A DNA stretch of 64,000 nucleotides. Origin: Pseudomonadales bacterium (lineage in GTDB: Bacteria; Pseudomonadota; Gammaproteobacteria; Pseudomonadales; Azotimanducaceae). The stretch spans positions 2,914,001 to 2,978,000 of the forward strand of contig JAWKZN010000001.1 in NCBI GenBank assembly GCA_041395945.1, given 5' to 3'. Made by a program: the position numbers and the translations under genes. Under the pieces are notes generated by a model. It was not told the origin of the DNA, searched no databases, and was given only the letters and a program-made list of their open reading frames with translations. Numbering within the stretch: the stretch's first letter is position 1; the number at the start of each line of letters is the position of its first letter. This document shows positions 16,817 through 25,900 of the stretch, piece by piece.

Positions 16817-16987
16817 CAAGTTGGCAGATCTCGCCAGAATTCCTGCTCCACCGCCCTCCCGTGGTACCCCCGGCCCTTCCTGATCCCTTGAATTTCCACG
16901 CTTTTTTCCCGTTTCCCCAGTTGGCACGAATTCTGATTATCTGAAGGCCATATTCCTTTTTAAAAAATCAGCGGAATCTGAACGACA

Positions 16988-19900
16988 GTGAGGGGCACAT
17001 CGTTAATCGCGCGTTTCGCGACCCACAGAGTCGCGGCAAATCTGGCCATGGTCATGATGATCCTCGCCGGCATCTGGGCCATCCGCATGATGCCCTCCCA
17101 GCTCGATCCCCCGATGCACTTTCCCATGGTGTTTGTCGAAGTGAGCTGGATCGGCGCCAGCGCCGAAGATCTGGAGACTCTGGTCACCACACCCATTGAG
17201 CAGCAGCTGCGTACCCTGACCGAGCTGAACGAGATCAACTCCATCACCCGCAACGGTTACACCTTCATCAACGTGCGTTTTGACTACGACGCCGACATCG
17301 CCCACGCCATGGATCAGGTCAAGCAGCGGGTGGCCAACATCCGCAACCTGCCGCCGGAAATCGAACCCCCGGTGGTGCGCCGACCCGTGGACCTCGAGCC
17401 GGTGGCCAGCCTGCTCTTCAGCGGTGCGGAAGACGTTTCGGAACTGATCCCGCTGCTGCGACGCTACGAAAAGGACCTGCTCGCCCGGGGATTCGATGCC
17501 ATCACCTACGACGGTCTGCCGATGGAGGAAATCGCCCTCCAGGTGGGCGGGCGTCAGTTGCAGGCCATGGGGCTCACCCTGGAAGAACTGGCCGGCGAGG
17601 TTTCCCGGGTCAGTCAGGACAACCCCGCGGGCACCATCGGCAGCGGCCAGGGTTCCCGGCAACTGCGCAGTCTCGATCAGCGCAGGGATCTCAACGCCTT
17701 TGCGCAACTGCACATCCGCAGCGGCGAGCAGGTGATCCGGCTCGGAGACATCGCCGAGATCGTGCAGCGTCCTCAGCGCGGTCAGCCACTGATCACCCGG
17801 GAAGGTAAACCGGCCATCGAGATGACCGTGCATCGCGCCACCGAGGCGGACGCATTCCGGGCACATGAGATTCTGGATGCCTGGTTGCAGGACACCCGCG
17901 CCAGTCTCCCGTCCGGAGTCGAAATGCTGGTGCTCAACGATGTCTGGGAACTGCTTGGCGCCCAGCTGTCCATGATCCTGAAGAACGGCCTTTCCGGCCT
18001 GGTGCTGGTGATCGGCATCCTCTATCTGTTTCTCAGTGGTCGCGTGGGCTGGTGGGTAACCCTCGGCATACCCGTAAGCTTCATGCTGGCGCTCGCGTTC
18101 TTCCATCTGGGATTCGGTTACGGCATCAGCATCATCGCCCTGATCGGTTTCATCATGGCCATCGGCATCGTGGTGGATGACGCCATTGTGGTCGCGGAAG
18201 ACACGGTCACCCACTTCGAAGAAGGGAAATCACCCCTGGATGCCGCCGTCGCCGGCGCGCAACGCATGTGGGTACCGGTACTGACCTCGTCGATGACCAC
18301 CATGGCCGCCTTCATTCCCCTGCTGATCATGGGCGGCGAAATGGGAGATGTGATCATGGCGCTGCCGACGGTGCTGCTCTGTGTGATCGTCGCCTCCCTG
18401 GTGGAATGTTTCCTGGTGCTGCCCGGCCATCTCTCCGGCAGTCTCGGCAGGCTCAAGCGACCCGCTGCTGACAGCTGGCGGGCGCGTTTTGATCGGGCAT
18501 TTTTCGGCTTCCGCGATCGCCGTTTCATGCCCTTCGTGAACCGCGCGCTGGACTACCCGGGGGCAACCCTGTGCGCCGCCATCGGCGGTGTGGTGATCGC
18601 GCTGTCGCTGCTGCTGTCCCAGCATGTTGGCTTCGCATTCGTCACGGGCTTCGACATCGAGTCGCTGCAGGCGGATGTCGAATTTTCTTCCGCAGCGACA
18701 GAAACGGATAAAATCGAGTTCCTCAAGCATGTGGAAACCGAACTGGCGGCGGTGAACGAATCCAGCCCTAACCTGCTCGGCTGGGTCACCAAACACAATC
18801 TCGCCTGGTTCGGACAGGAGCGCATGACGGGTGAGCAGTACGCGTCGATTACAGCCAGCTACCGCTACGAAGAGACCCGCACCCTCTCCCCGGCGGCCTT
18901 TCTCGATCAGTGGCGGCAACGGATCGTGAAACCCGCCTTTGTCGAACAGCTCACGGTGCAGGTCGCCGGAGGTGCGAACAACGGCGAAGCGGATCTGTCG
19001 CTGGTCCTGCGCGGAGAAGATCTGGATGCACTCAAGCGCGGCGCGGAAGAACTGGCCGAAGCCCTGTCCCGCTATCCGGGCGTATCGAACGTGATCGACA
19101 ACCTCCCTTATGGCCGGGAGCAGGTCATCTTCGAAATCACCCCCCAGGGCAGATCGCTGGGACTTACCTCAGACAGCATCGGCCGCCAGCTCCGGGCAGC
19201 CTACAGTGGCGCAAGAGTACAGATCTTCAATGACAGGGACAGTGAACTCGAAGTCCGCATGATGCTGCCGGATGTCGAGCGTAACGATCTCGCCCGCCTG
19301 CAGCAGTTTCCGGTACGCACTGCGGAGGGCATTTTCGTGCCGCTGTCGAGTGTGGCCGTGCTCTACAACCGTCGCGGTATCGATGTGATCCGACATACTG
19401 ACGGACAGATGGCGGTCACGGTGGAAGCGGACGTGGATCCGCAGCAGGGCAACGCCATCGCCATCACCGGCGAGCTGCGCAGGAATGCACTCCCGGAAAT
19501 TCTCGATCGCTATAACCTGAGCTTCGGGCTGGGCGGCAAGTCCGAGCAGGATGAGGTGATCATGGACACCATGGCGCTCGGCGGTCTGCTCACGCTGCTG
19601 CTCATCTACCTGATTCTGACCTGGGTATTCGCCTCTTACCTGTGGCCGCTCGCCATCATGATGGCGATCCCTTTCGGATTTACCGGAGCGGTATTCGGCC
19701 ACTGGGTCACCGGCTGGGATGTGGGTGCGATGACGCTGCTCGCGTTCTTTTCGCTGACCGGAATCGTGGTCAACGATTCCATCGTGCTGATCAGCTTCTT
19801 CAAGCGATCGATCGAGGCTGGTGCCAGCGTGAGATCCGCCATGGATCAGGCCGTCCGCGCCAGATTCCGCGCGGTGCTGTTGACCTCACTGACCACCATA

Positions 19901-20158
19901 GCCGGCCTGCTGCCGCTCATGTTCGAAACCTCGTCACTGGCCTTTTATGTCGCGCCGATCGCAGTGACACTGTGTTTCGGCCTCGCCTTTGCCACACTGC
20001 TGGTACTGATCGTGATTCCCGCTCTCATCGTGCTGCTGGAGTCGGGTCGGGATCGTTTCCAGTCCCTGGGTGGCCATCTGCAGCGTCACTGGTTCCAGAC
20101 CGATAGCGGATCCAGTCCGGTGGCAACCGGCAACACCAGGCTCCAAGGAGACTCCTGA
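16988..20158 (+). CDS. RND efflux transporter permease (AcrB/MexB superfamily)
   Basis: 1056 residues, GTG start. The usual RND layout is visible: TM1 in RVAANLAMVMMILAGIWA, a large periplasmic loop, the TM4 relay pair in GIVVDDAIVVAEDTVTHF, a second periplasmic loop and final helices with LTGIVVNDSIVLISFF. The N-terminal part (RMMPSQLDPPMHFPMVFVEV) resembles the HAE-1-like branch of uncharacterised proteobacterial pumps. It uses the proton gradient to expel substrates from the periplasm and inner leaflet. The adaptor gene starts two bases after its stop; no outer-membrane channel gene is present, so a shared TolC is likely. Confidence 0.93.
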   Translation: MRGTSLIARFATHRVAANLAMVMMILAGIWAIRMMPSQLDPPMHFPMVFVEVSWIGASAEDLETLVTTPIEQQLRTLTELNEINSITRNGYTFINVRFDYDADIAHAMDQVKQRVANIRNLPPEIEPPVVRRPVDLEPVASLLFSGAEDVSELIPLLRRYEKDLLARGFDAITYDGLPMEEIALQVGGRQLQAMGLTLEELAGEVSRVSQDNPAGTIGSGQGSRQLRSLDQRRDLNAFAQLHIRSGEQVIRLGDIAEIVQRPQRGQPLITREGKPAIEMTVHRATEADAFRAHEILDAWLQDTRASLPSGVEMLVLNDVWELLGAQLSMILKNGLSGLVLVIGILYLFLSGRVGWWVTLGIPVSFMLALAFFHLGFGYGISIIALIGFIMAIGIVVDDAIVVAEDTVTHFEEGKSPLDAAVAGAQRMWVPVLTSSMTTMAAFIPLLIMGGEMGDVIMALPTVLLCVIVASLVECFLVLPGHLSGSLGRLKRPAADSWRARFDRAFFGFRDRRFMPFVNRALDYPGATLCAAIGGVVIALSLLLSQHVGFAFVTGFDIESLQADVEFSSAATETDKIEFLKHVETELAAVNESSPNLLGWVTKHNLAWFGQERMTGEQYASITASYRYEETRTLSPAAFLDQWRQRIVKPAFVEQLTVQVAGGANNGEADLSLVLRGEDLDALKRGAEELAEALSRYPGVSNVIDNLPYGREQVIFEITPQGRSLGLTSDSIGRQLRAAYSGARVQIFNDRDSELEVRMMLPDVERNDLARLQQFPVRTAEGIFVPLSSVAVLYNRRGIDVIRHTDGQMAVTVEADVDPQQGNAIAITGELRRNALPEILDRYNLSFGLGGKSEQDEVIMDTMALGGLLTLLLIYLILTWVFASYLWPLAIMMAIPFGFTGAVFGHWVTGWDVGAMTLLAFFSLTGIVVNDSIVLISFFKRSIEAGASVRSAMDQAVRARFRAVLLTSLTTIAGLLPLMFETSSLAFYVAPIAVTLCFGLAFATLLVLIVIPALIVLLESGRDRFQSLGGHLQRHWFQTDSGSSPVATGNTRLQGDS

Positions 20159-20160
20159 TC

Positions 20161-21429
20161 ATGTTCGCCCCAATTTTGCGCTTTTTTCAATCCCGCTCCG
20201 TTCAGGGCAGAAGACTCTGGGCCGGCGCGGCTTTTCTGACAGCCGCCGCGCTGATGAGCGCTTCCATTTTCGCCACCGGGCCCCAGGCCATCCCCGAGCC
20301 GAGGCTGGAGAAAGCCTGGCCGGTCGCGACCATGCGGGTAACTCCCGGACGGATCTGCCCGACCTTCCGCGCCTATGGACGGGTGGAGGCCAGCCGGATC
20401 GCACACCTGCGTACCGACCTGGTGGCGGAAGTGGACGAAGTGCACGTACGGGAAGGCGACTGGGTGCAGGCGGGTGACCGGCTGATCACCCTGAACGATC
20501 GTGAGCTGGCCTTGCGTCTCATCGAGGCCCGCGCCGAGCTCGCCGAATTCCAGGCCGCACGCGACTCTCTGCAGATTGAAAAGGCATCTACCGAGGGCAA
20601 CACCGGGCGCTACCAGTCGATGCTCACCGTGGCCCGGAACAAACTGCAGCGCCACAAAGACCTGATGTCCAAACGGCTGATCAGTCAGTCACTGCTCGAC
20701 GAGGTGGTCGCCCAGGCCGACGAAGCAGACATTCAGTATCAGGCACACATGCGGGCGCTGGCTGACTTTCCGAATCGATCCGCCGCGCTGGACGCTGCCG
20801 TGGCACGCGCTGCGGCAGGGGTGCAGCAGGCTCAGTATGACCTGGAGAAGTCCCGGGTACTGGCTCCTTTCAGCGGGCCCGTACTGGGGGTGTTCGTCGC
20901 ACCCGGTGATCGTTCAAACCTGGGCATGATTCTCGCGGATGTCGCGGATGCCCGGACCTTCGAAGTGCGTGTGCAGCTGCCGGATGGCTACGCACAACGT
21001 CTGCAGCGGAGAATGCTGGATACGGAATCCATCACTGCCACCAGCCAGGAGGGTCTGAACCTGCAGCTCAGCCGGCTCTCGAGCCAGGTCAAGCGGGGCC
21101 AGTCGGGCCTCGATGCCTTCTTCGGTTTCGAATCTTCGACCCCGACTCCGGCCAACGCGCTGGGAAGACTCATGGAACTGGTGATCACCCTGCCGGAGGA
21201 AGCGGCCGTGGTGGCTGTCCCGGTACAGTCAATCTACGAAAATGACCGCATCTATCAGGTGCACAACAACCGCCTCCAGGCCATCACGGTGGAGCGGGTC
21301 GGTGAGAGCCAGACAGCGGAAGGCGAGTATCGGATACTGGTTCGTTCCCCCGAGCTTGAGACCGATACGGCGATCATCACCACCCAGCTGCCCCGGGCCA
21401 TCGACGGACTGCTGGTCGAACCCGCCTGA
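20161..21429 (+). CDS. RND efflux periplasmic adaptor (membrane fusion protein)
   Basis: 422 residues with AAGGAGACT upstream of the ATG. An N-terminal hydrophobic segment (AAFLTAAALMSASIFATG) anchors or exports it. The biotinyl-lipoyl half motifs appear as RTDLVAEVDEVHVREGDWVQAG and SRVLAPFSGPVLGVFVAPGDRS, separated by a coiled-coil hairpin (about 115-235), then a beta-barrel domain. The gene order permease then adaptor is the reverse of the common acrAB order. It ends 23 bases from the converging holA stop. Confidence 0.92.
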   Translation: MFAPILRFFQSRSVQGRRLWAGAAFLTAAALMSASIFATGPQAIPEPRLEKAWPVATMRVTPGRICPTFRAYGRVEASRIAHLRTDLVAEVDEVHVREGDWVQAGDRLITLNDRELALRLIEARAELAEFQAARDSLQIEKASTEGNTGRYQSMLTVARNKLQRHKDLMSKRLISQSLLDEVVAQADEADIQYQAHMRALADFPNRSAALDAAVARAAAGVQQAQYDLEKSRVLAPFSGPVLGVFVAPGDRSNLGMILADVADARTFEVRVQLPDGYAQRLQRRMLDTESITATSQEGLNLQLSRLSSQVKRGQSGLDAFFGFESSTPTPANALGRLMELVITLPEEAAVVAVPVQSIYENDRIYQVHNNRLQAITVERVGESQTAEGEYRILVRSPELETDTAIITTQLPRAIDGLLVEPA

Positions 21430-21452
21430 GGGGTCATTACAGAACTCTGGAT

Positions 21453-22466
21453 TCAGGGTCGAGTCAGATAACCGGCCGATGCTTCGAGCGAAGGCAGCCG
21501 CACACCGGCCAGCCGCAGGAGCAGGGATTCGAGGGACAACCAGGGATCACCCAGCAGCTGCCCCTTGCCCTGCTGATCCACCAGCGCGCACTGGGCAAGC
21601 GCACGGTCGAGGGTATCTTCGACCCGCCCGAGCCGTGACAGAAACGCATCGATCTGACGGCGTCGCTGGGGTGGCATCCGCCCTCCCGCACCAGACTGCA
21701 GCATCCGCAGCTGGGAAGTCAGCGCACCAAGAATGGCAAACACCGCGACGCCTTCGTTGCGCAGCCCGTGCACCATCCGCGCTACCCGCGTGCGGTCACC
21801 GGCATAAACCGCATCGAGCAGATCGAAGGTACCGTAGTGTGACGAATCTTCCATTACCGCGAGCAGCGCTTCTTCTGACACGGGCCGGGTAAGTTCGGCA
21901 AGCCGCAGCTTCTCTATCTCCTGCACCGCGGCCAGCAGATTGCCTTCCACCCGCTCCGCGAGAGCTCCGAGCGCTCCCGGGGTAAGCTGCAGCCCCGCCT
22001 GGCTGAGCCGGCTCTGCAGCCAGCGCGGCAGTTCCGCATGGCCGATCGGCCAGATCTGCACGATCACCCCCGCTTCATCGAGCGCCCTGAACCAGGCACT
22101 CGTTTTCTGTCTGCCGTCGATGCGCGGACAGCGCAGCAGCAGCAGGGTATCGTCGGCGGGTGATTCACAGTAAGTGCGTAATACTTCGGAAGCCTCTTTT
22201 TCAAATTTCGCCGACGGATTACGCAGATCGATAATACGTCGCTCGGCAAACAGGGAGAGGCTCGCGGCCTCCTGCAGCAGGTCGTGCCATCTGAAACCGG
22301 CTTCCACATGCTGCACGGATCGTTCGGAGAAGCCCTCAGCCCTGGCCTGCTTCAGGATGTCGTCGCAGGCCTCTTCCACCAGCAGGGTTTCATCACCACT
22401 GACAAAGTAGACGGGACTCAGCGTTTTCTTGAGGTGTCCGCCAAGCGCTGCGGCCTTAAGCTGCAA
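21453..22466 (-). CDS. holA: DNA polymerase III subunit delta
   Basis: 337 residues. The start is a TTG overlapping the lptE 3' end by 11 bases. It begins LKKTLSPVYFVSGDETLLVEEACD, the typical HolA opening, then has the RIIDLRNPSAKFEKEASEVL region, LPRWLQSRLSQAGLQLTPGA and NLLAAVQEIEKLRL. Delta opens the sliding clamp within the clamp-loader complex. The order leuS-lptE-holA is as in Escherichia coli. The usual next gene nadD is not here; a converging RND adaptor follows instead. Confidence 0.95.
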   Translation of the reverse strand: MQLKAAALGGHLKKTLSPVYFVSGDETLLVEEACDDILKQARAEGFSERSVQHVEAGFRWHDLLQEAASLSLFAERRIIDLRNPSAKFEKEASEVLRTYCESPADDTLLLLRCPRIDGRQKTSAWFRALDEAGVIVQIWPIGHAELPRWLQSRLSQAGLQLTPGALGALAERVEGNLLAAVQEIEKLRLAELTRPVSEEALLAVMEDSSHYGTFDLLDAVYAGDRTRVARMVHGLRNEGVAVFAILGALTSQLRMLQSGAGGRMPPQRRRQIDAFLSRLGRVEDTLDRALAQCALVDQQGKGQLLGDPWLSLESLLLRLAGVRLPSLEASAGYLTRP

Positions 22467-22950
22467 CCGCCCGCTCCCGGGTTACCGCATCGACACTGCG
22501 CATGAGCTGCTGAATCAGGTCATTGACCATCTCCCGCTCGAGCAGCGCCTCTTCTTCGCTGCTGCCAACGAGATTGTCCCGATCCACACGATAGATCCGC
22601 AGCGCTCGAATCCAGCGGGGCGGGAGCAGCACTGCACCACTTTCATCGCGGATCTCATACTGAATATTCAGCGACAGTTCGTACTGTTCGGTGCGTGCCT
22701 GATCATTTACCGAAATACTGCGGCGGCCGCGCTGTTCGTTGAGCAGATCTATGGTGATCTGAGCACCCTCTTCGAGCAGCTCGACGCCTGAATTCCGCAG
22801 GCTGCGCTTGAGGGGCTCATCGAGAACGCTGCGCCCCTGTGCCGCGACTGCGGCGGATGCGACATTGGTTTCCAGATCCCAGGTACGCAGATGAAAACCG
22901 CAGCCGGCAAGCAGCAGCAGCGCAGCAGGAATCAGCAGCCGGACTCTCAT
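22456..22950 (-). CDS. lptE: LPS-assembly lipoprotein LptE
   Basis: 164 residues. A signal peptide with lipobox LLAGC puts the lipidated Cys at about residue 17, followed by GFHLR as in LptE/RlpB. It plugs the LptD barrel that delivers lipopolysaccharide to the outer leaflet. It overlaps the leuS stop by four bases and the holA start by 11, so the three are translated together. Confidence 0.93.
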   Translation of the reverse strand: MRVRLLIPAALLLLAGCGFHLRTWDLETNVASAAVAAQGRSVLDEPLKRSLRNSGVELLEEGAQITIDLLNEQRGRRSISVNDQARTEQYELSLNIQYEIRDESGAVLLPPRWIRALRIYRVDRDNLVGSSEEEALLEREMVNDLIQQLMRSVDAVTRERAVAA

Positions 22951-25403
22951 CCCACCACCAGATTCAGAAGTTTACCGGGCACGAAGATCGCCTTGCGGAT
23001 CGTCTTGCCCTCGAGGAACCGCACCACGTTTTCATTTGTCATTGCCGCCTCCTGAGCCACCGCCTGATCCGCATCCGCCGCAACATCGACCTGGCCACGG
23101 ACCTTGCCGTTCACCTGCACCACCAGCTGCAGCCGCTCCAGAACCAGAGCGGATTCATCGACAGCCGGCCAGCACTCTTCGACCAGCAGAGTCTTCTCAC
23201 CCAGCCTGTTCCACAACGCCTGGGTGATGTGTGGCGCGATCGGTGACAATACGAGCACGGCGATCTTCAGCGCTTCGTGCACTGCCGCGCGATCGGCAGG
23301 CGCGGTAATGGTCATCCGGCTGATGAGATTGACAAGCTCATGCACGGCAGAAACGACAGTATTGAACTGCACCCGTCGACCAAAATCGTCGTCCGCTTTC
23401 TGCAGGGTCTCATGGGCTTTACGTCTGAGATTCCTGCCATCTTCAGTGAGCGCACTCTTATCCAGTGCGGGAGCGCGACCGGCGGCCACATGGTCCTGCA
23501 CCAGTGTCCACAACCGCCTGCAGAATTTGCCCTGGCCCTCGACACCTGCTTCGGACCATTCGAAGGACTGATCCGGTGGTGCGGCAAACATCATGGCCGT
23601 GCGTACTGCATCGGCGCCATATTTTTCCAGCAGGTGCTGGGGGTTACCCGCATCACCGGCAGACTTGGACATCTTCCTGCCGTCCTTGAGCACCATGCCG
23701 AGCATGAGGAGCTGGGTGAAAGGTTCATCCGATGCCACCAGGCCGTGATCGCGCATCAGCTTGTGATAGAAGCGCGCATAGAGCAGGTGGAGAATTGCAT
23801 GCTCGATGCCACCCACGTAGTAATCCACCGGTGTCCAGTAGTCGACCCGCTCGTCGACCATCGGTCTGTTGGAATCCGGCGAGGCGAAACGCGCGTAGTA
23901 CCAGGACGACTCCATGAAGGTATCGAAGGTATCCGTCTCCCGGCGCGCCTTACCGCCGCACGTCGGACAATTCACTTCGTAGAAACTCGCCATGGTGGTC
24001 AGCGGCGATCGCACCCCTTCGAATTTCACCTCGGTCGGCAGCACCACGGGCAGATCTTCATCGGGCACCGGCACCGTGCCGCAGTCCGGGCAGTGAATCA
24101 TGGGAATCGGGCAACCCCAGTAGCGCTGCCGGGACACGCCCCAGTCGCGCAACCGGTAATTGGTCTGGCGCCGGCCGAGGCCCCTGGCCTCCAGCGCGCT
24201 GGCAATTGCATCGAAGGCAGCCTCGGAACTCAGTCCGGTGAATTCGCCGGAATCCACCAGGCGACCGTAGGGCACAAAGGCCGCCTGCTGCAGATCACAG
24301 TCGGCCCCGTCCACCGGTTCAATCACCTGGCGGATGGGAATACCGTACCTGGTCGCAAACTCCCAGTCCCGCTGATCGTGCCCGGGCACCGCCATCACCG
24401 CACCTGAGCCATATTCGATCAGCACGAAGTTCGCGACCCAGACCGGCAGAGGGTCGCCGGTGAGCGGGTGTGCGACCTTGAAACGGGTGGCGATGCCGGC
24501 TTTTTCCATGGTGGCCATATCCGCTTCCGCGGTGGTGGCCTGTTTACAGCGGGCGACAAATTCGGCGATCGCGGGATCCGCGGCCGCCGCCTGCCGGGCG
24601 AGGGGGTGCTCGGCAGCTACGGCCACATAGGTCGCCCCGAGCAGTGTGTCCGGCCGGGTGGTATACACGGTGAGTTTTTCGGTCGCTGCACCGACCACCG
24701 GAAAGTCAATCTCCACACCCATCGACTTGCCGATCCAGTTGCGCTGCATGGCCTTCACCGACTCGGGCCAGCCGGGGAGGTTATCCAGCTCACCGAGCAG
24801 TTCTTCTGCATAATCGGTGATCTTCAGAAACCACTGGGGCATCTCCCGGCGTTCCACCACAGCCCCGGAGCGCCAGCCGCGCCCGTCCACAACCTGTTCA
24901 TTGGCGAGCACGGTCTGATCCACCGGATCCCAGTTCACGACCGAGCTTTTGCGATACACCATGCCCTTTTCGTAGAGCTTGGTGAAAAACCACTGCTCCC
25001 AGTGATAGTAGGAGGGTTCGCAGGTGGCGAACTCCCGGGACCAGTCGATACCCAGACCCAGCGCTTTCATCTGGCGGCGCATGTAGTCGATGTTGTCCTT
25101 CGTCCAGCGTGCCGGTGGAATACCGTTCTTGATGGCGGCGTTTTCCGCGGGCAGCCCGAAGGCGTCCCAGCCCATGGGCTGCATGACATTCAGGCCCTTG
25201 AGGCGGTAGTAGCGGTTGATGACATCACCGAGGGTGTAGCAGCGCACATGCCCCATGTGCAGCTGGCCGCTGGGGTAAGGGAACATGGCCAGACAGTAGT
25301 ACTTATCCCGGGTTTCTGACTCCTGGGCCTGGAAACAGCCGGCTGCGTCCCAGCGCTGCTGGGCATCCTGCTCGACGGTTTTCGGATCATAAGACTCGTT
25401 CAT
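22947..25403 (-). CDS. leuS: Leucyl-tRNA synthetase
   Basis: 818 residues from the ATG at 25403 (NESYDPKTVEQDAQQRW); a longer frame upstream is not conserved. The class I HIGH motif appears as HMGH in PYPSGQLHMGHVRCY and KMSKS in DGRKMSKSAGD. The CP1 editing domain includes the TTRPDTLLGATYVAVAAEHP block. It charges tRNA-Leu and edits mischarged products. Length is slightly below the Escherichia coli enzyme. Confidence 0.98.
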   Translation of the reverse strand: MNESYDPKTVEQDAQQRWDAAGCFQAQESETRDKYYCLAMFPYPSGQLHMGHVRCYTLGDVINRYYRLKGLNVMQPMGWDAFGLPAENAAIKNGIPPARWTKDNIDYMRRQMKALGLGIDWSREFATCEPSYYHWEQWFFTKLYEKGMVYRKSSVVNWDPVDQTVLANEQVVDGRGWRSGAVVERREMPQWFLKITDYAEELLGELDNLPGWPESVKAMQRNWIGKSMGVEIDFPVVGAATEKLTVYTTRPDTLLGATYVAVAAEHPLARQAAAADPAIAEFVARCKQATTAEADMATMEKAGIATRFKVAHPLTGDPLPVWVANFVLIEYGSGAVMAVPGHDQRDWEFATRYGIPIRQVIEPVDGADCDLQQAAFVPYGRLVDSGEFTGLSSEAAFDAIASALEARGLGRRQTNYRLRDWGVSRQRYWGCPIPMIHCPDCGTVPVPDEDLPVVLPTEVKFEGVRSPLTTMASFYEVNCPTCGGKARRETDTFDTFMESSWYYARFASPDSNRPMVDERVDYWTPVDYYVGGIEHAILHLLYARFYHKLMRDHGLVASDEPFTQLLMLGMVLKDGRKMSKSAGDAGNPQHLLEKYGADAVRTAMMFAAPPDQSFEWSEAGVEGQGKFCRRLWTLVQDHVAAGRAPALDKSALTEDGRNLRRKAHETLQKADDDFGRRVQFNTVVSAVHELVNLISRMTITAPADRAAVHEALKIAVLVLSPIAPHITQALWNRLGEKTLLVEECWPAVDESALVLERLQLVVQVNGKVRGQVDVAADADQAVAQEAAMTNENVVRFLEGKTIRKAIFVPGKLLNLVVG

Positions 25404-25531
25404 CAGACTGCATCTGCCTGGTGTTTTCAGGCCGCTGGAAAGGGGGCGCAAGGATACCAACTAAGGTTGGGGGGTTTAAGCGCCAATTGGTCGCGCCCTC
25501 ATCCACTGCCGATTGGCCACCGTAGAGCCTC

Positions 25532-25579
25532 GGAGTTCGGCCAGGGAGTTCGGCCGAGGAGTTCGGCCGAGGAGTTCGG
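25532..25579. repeat. 13-base tandem repeat, about 4 copies
   Basis: GGAGTTCGG recurs at 25532, 25545, 25558 and 25571, exactly 13 bases apart, with spacers CCAG, CCGA and CCGA. It lies about 130 bases upstream of leuS. Confidence 0.8.
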
Positions 25580-25710
25580 AAGGGGGTTGATCAAAGCGTG
25601 GGCGAGGACCTGCTACCCCGGGCCTCGCTCGGCAGCTCCGCTGTGCTCCAACTGAGCAGGGCGTTCCGGGCTGTCCTGATCTAACCTGCCTGTCTCGGAA
25701 CCATCTTGAA

Positions 25711-25858
25711 GCTGGGGTGGTGAGGGGATAGTGACGGACCGTGGAGCGAGGCCGAGTGAGGCGGATTGACTCGCGGCTTCCGCGAGGCAACTCCGCTGAT
25801 CGAGGGCAGCCCGGAGGGCCCGAGCGTAGGTCCGCCACTATCCCCTCACCACCCCAGC
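25711..25858. repeat. 30-bp near-perfect inverted repeat with inner hairpin
   Basis: Arms 25711-25740 and 25829-25858 match over 30 bases with one mismatch (left arm starts GCTGGGGTGGTGAGGGGATA). The 88 bases between contain a perfect seven-base stem CTCGCGG/CCGCGAG (25770-25786). It lies 42 bases past the lnt stop. The size and long terminal arms resemble a miniature inverted-repeat element or a large structured RNA; no transposase is present. Confidence 0.75.
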
Positions 25859-25900
25859 CTCGATATAAGCTCCGAACACAGACCCGCTGCTGATCCGGAT

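Larger units (their letters stand above)
25404..25900. other. 497-base intergenic region between leuS and lnt
   Basis: No convincing gene. It should carry the leuS promoter near its left end. The remainder holds a 13-base tandem repeat and a long inverted repeat (separate entries). Open frames crossing it on both strands are Arg/Pro/Ser-rich and follow the repeats, so I do not call them genes. Confidence 0.6.

Noticed and set aside
16921..16937. Sigma-54-like site TTGGCACGAATTCTGAT upstream of the RND permease.
   Set aside because: The -24 half is good, but the essential GC of the -12 half is GA here.
25476..25838. 120-codon reverse-strand frame across the leuS upstream region.
   Set aside because: Arg/Pro/Ser-rich, spans the tandem repeat and one inverted-repeat arm, no ribosome site and no family pattern.
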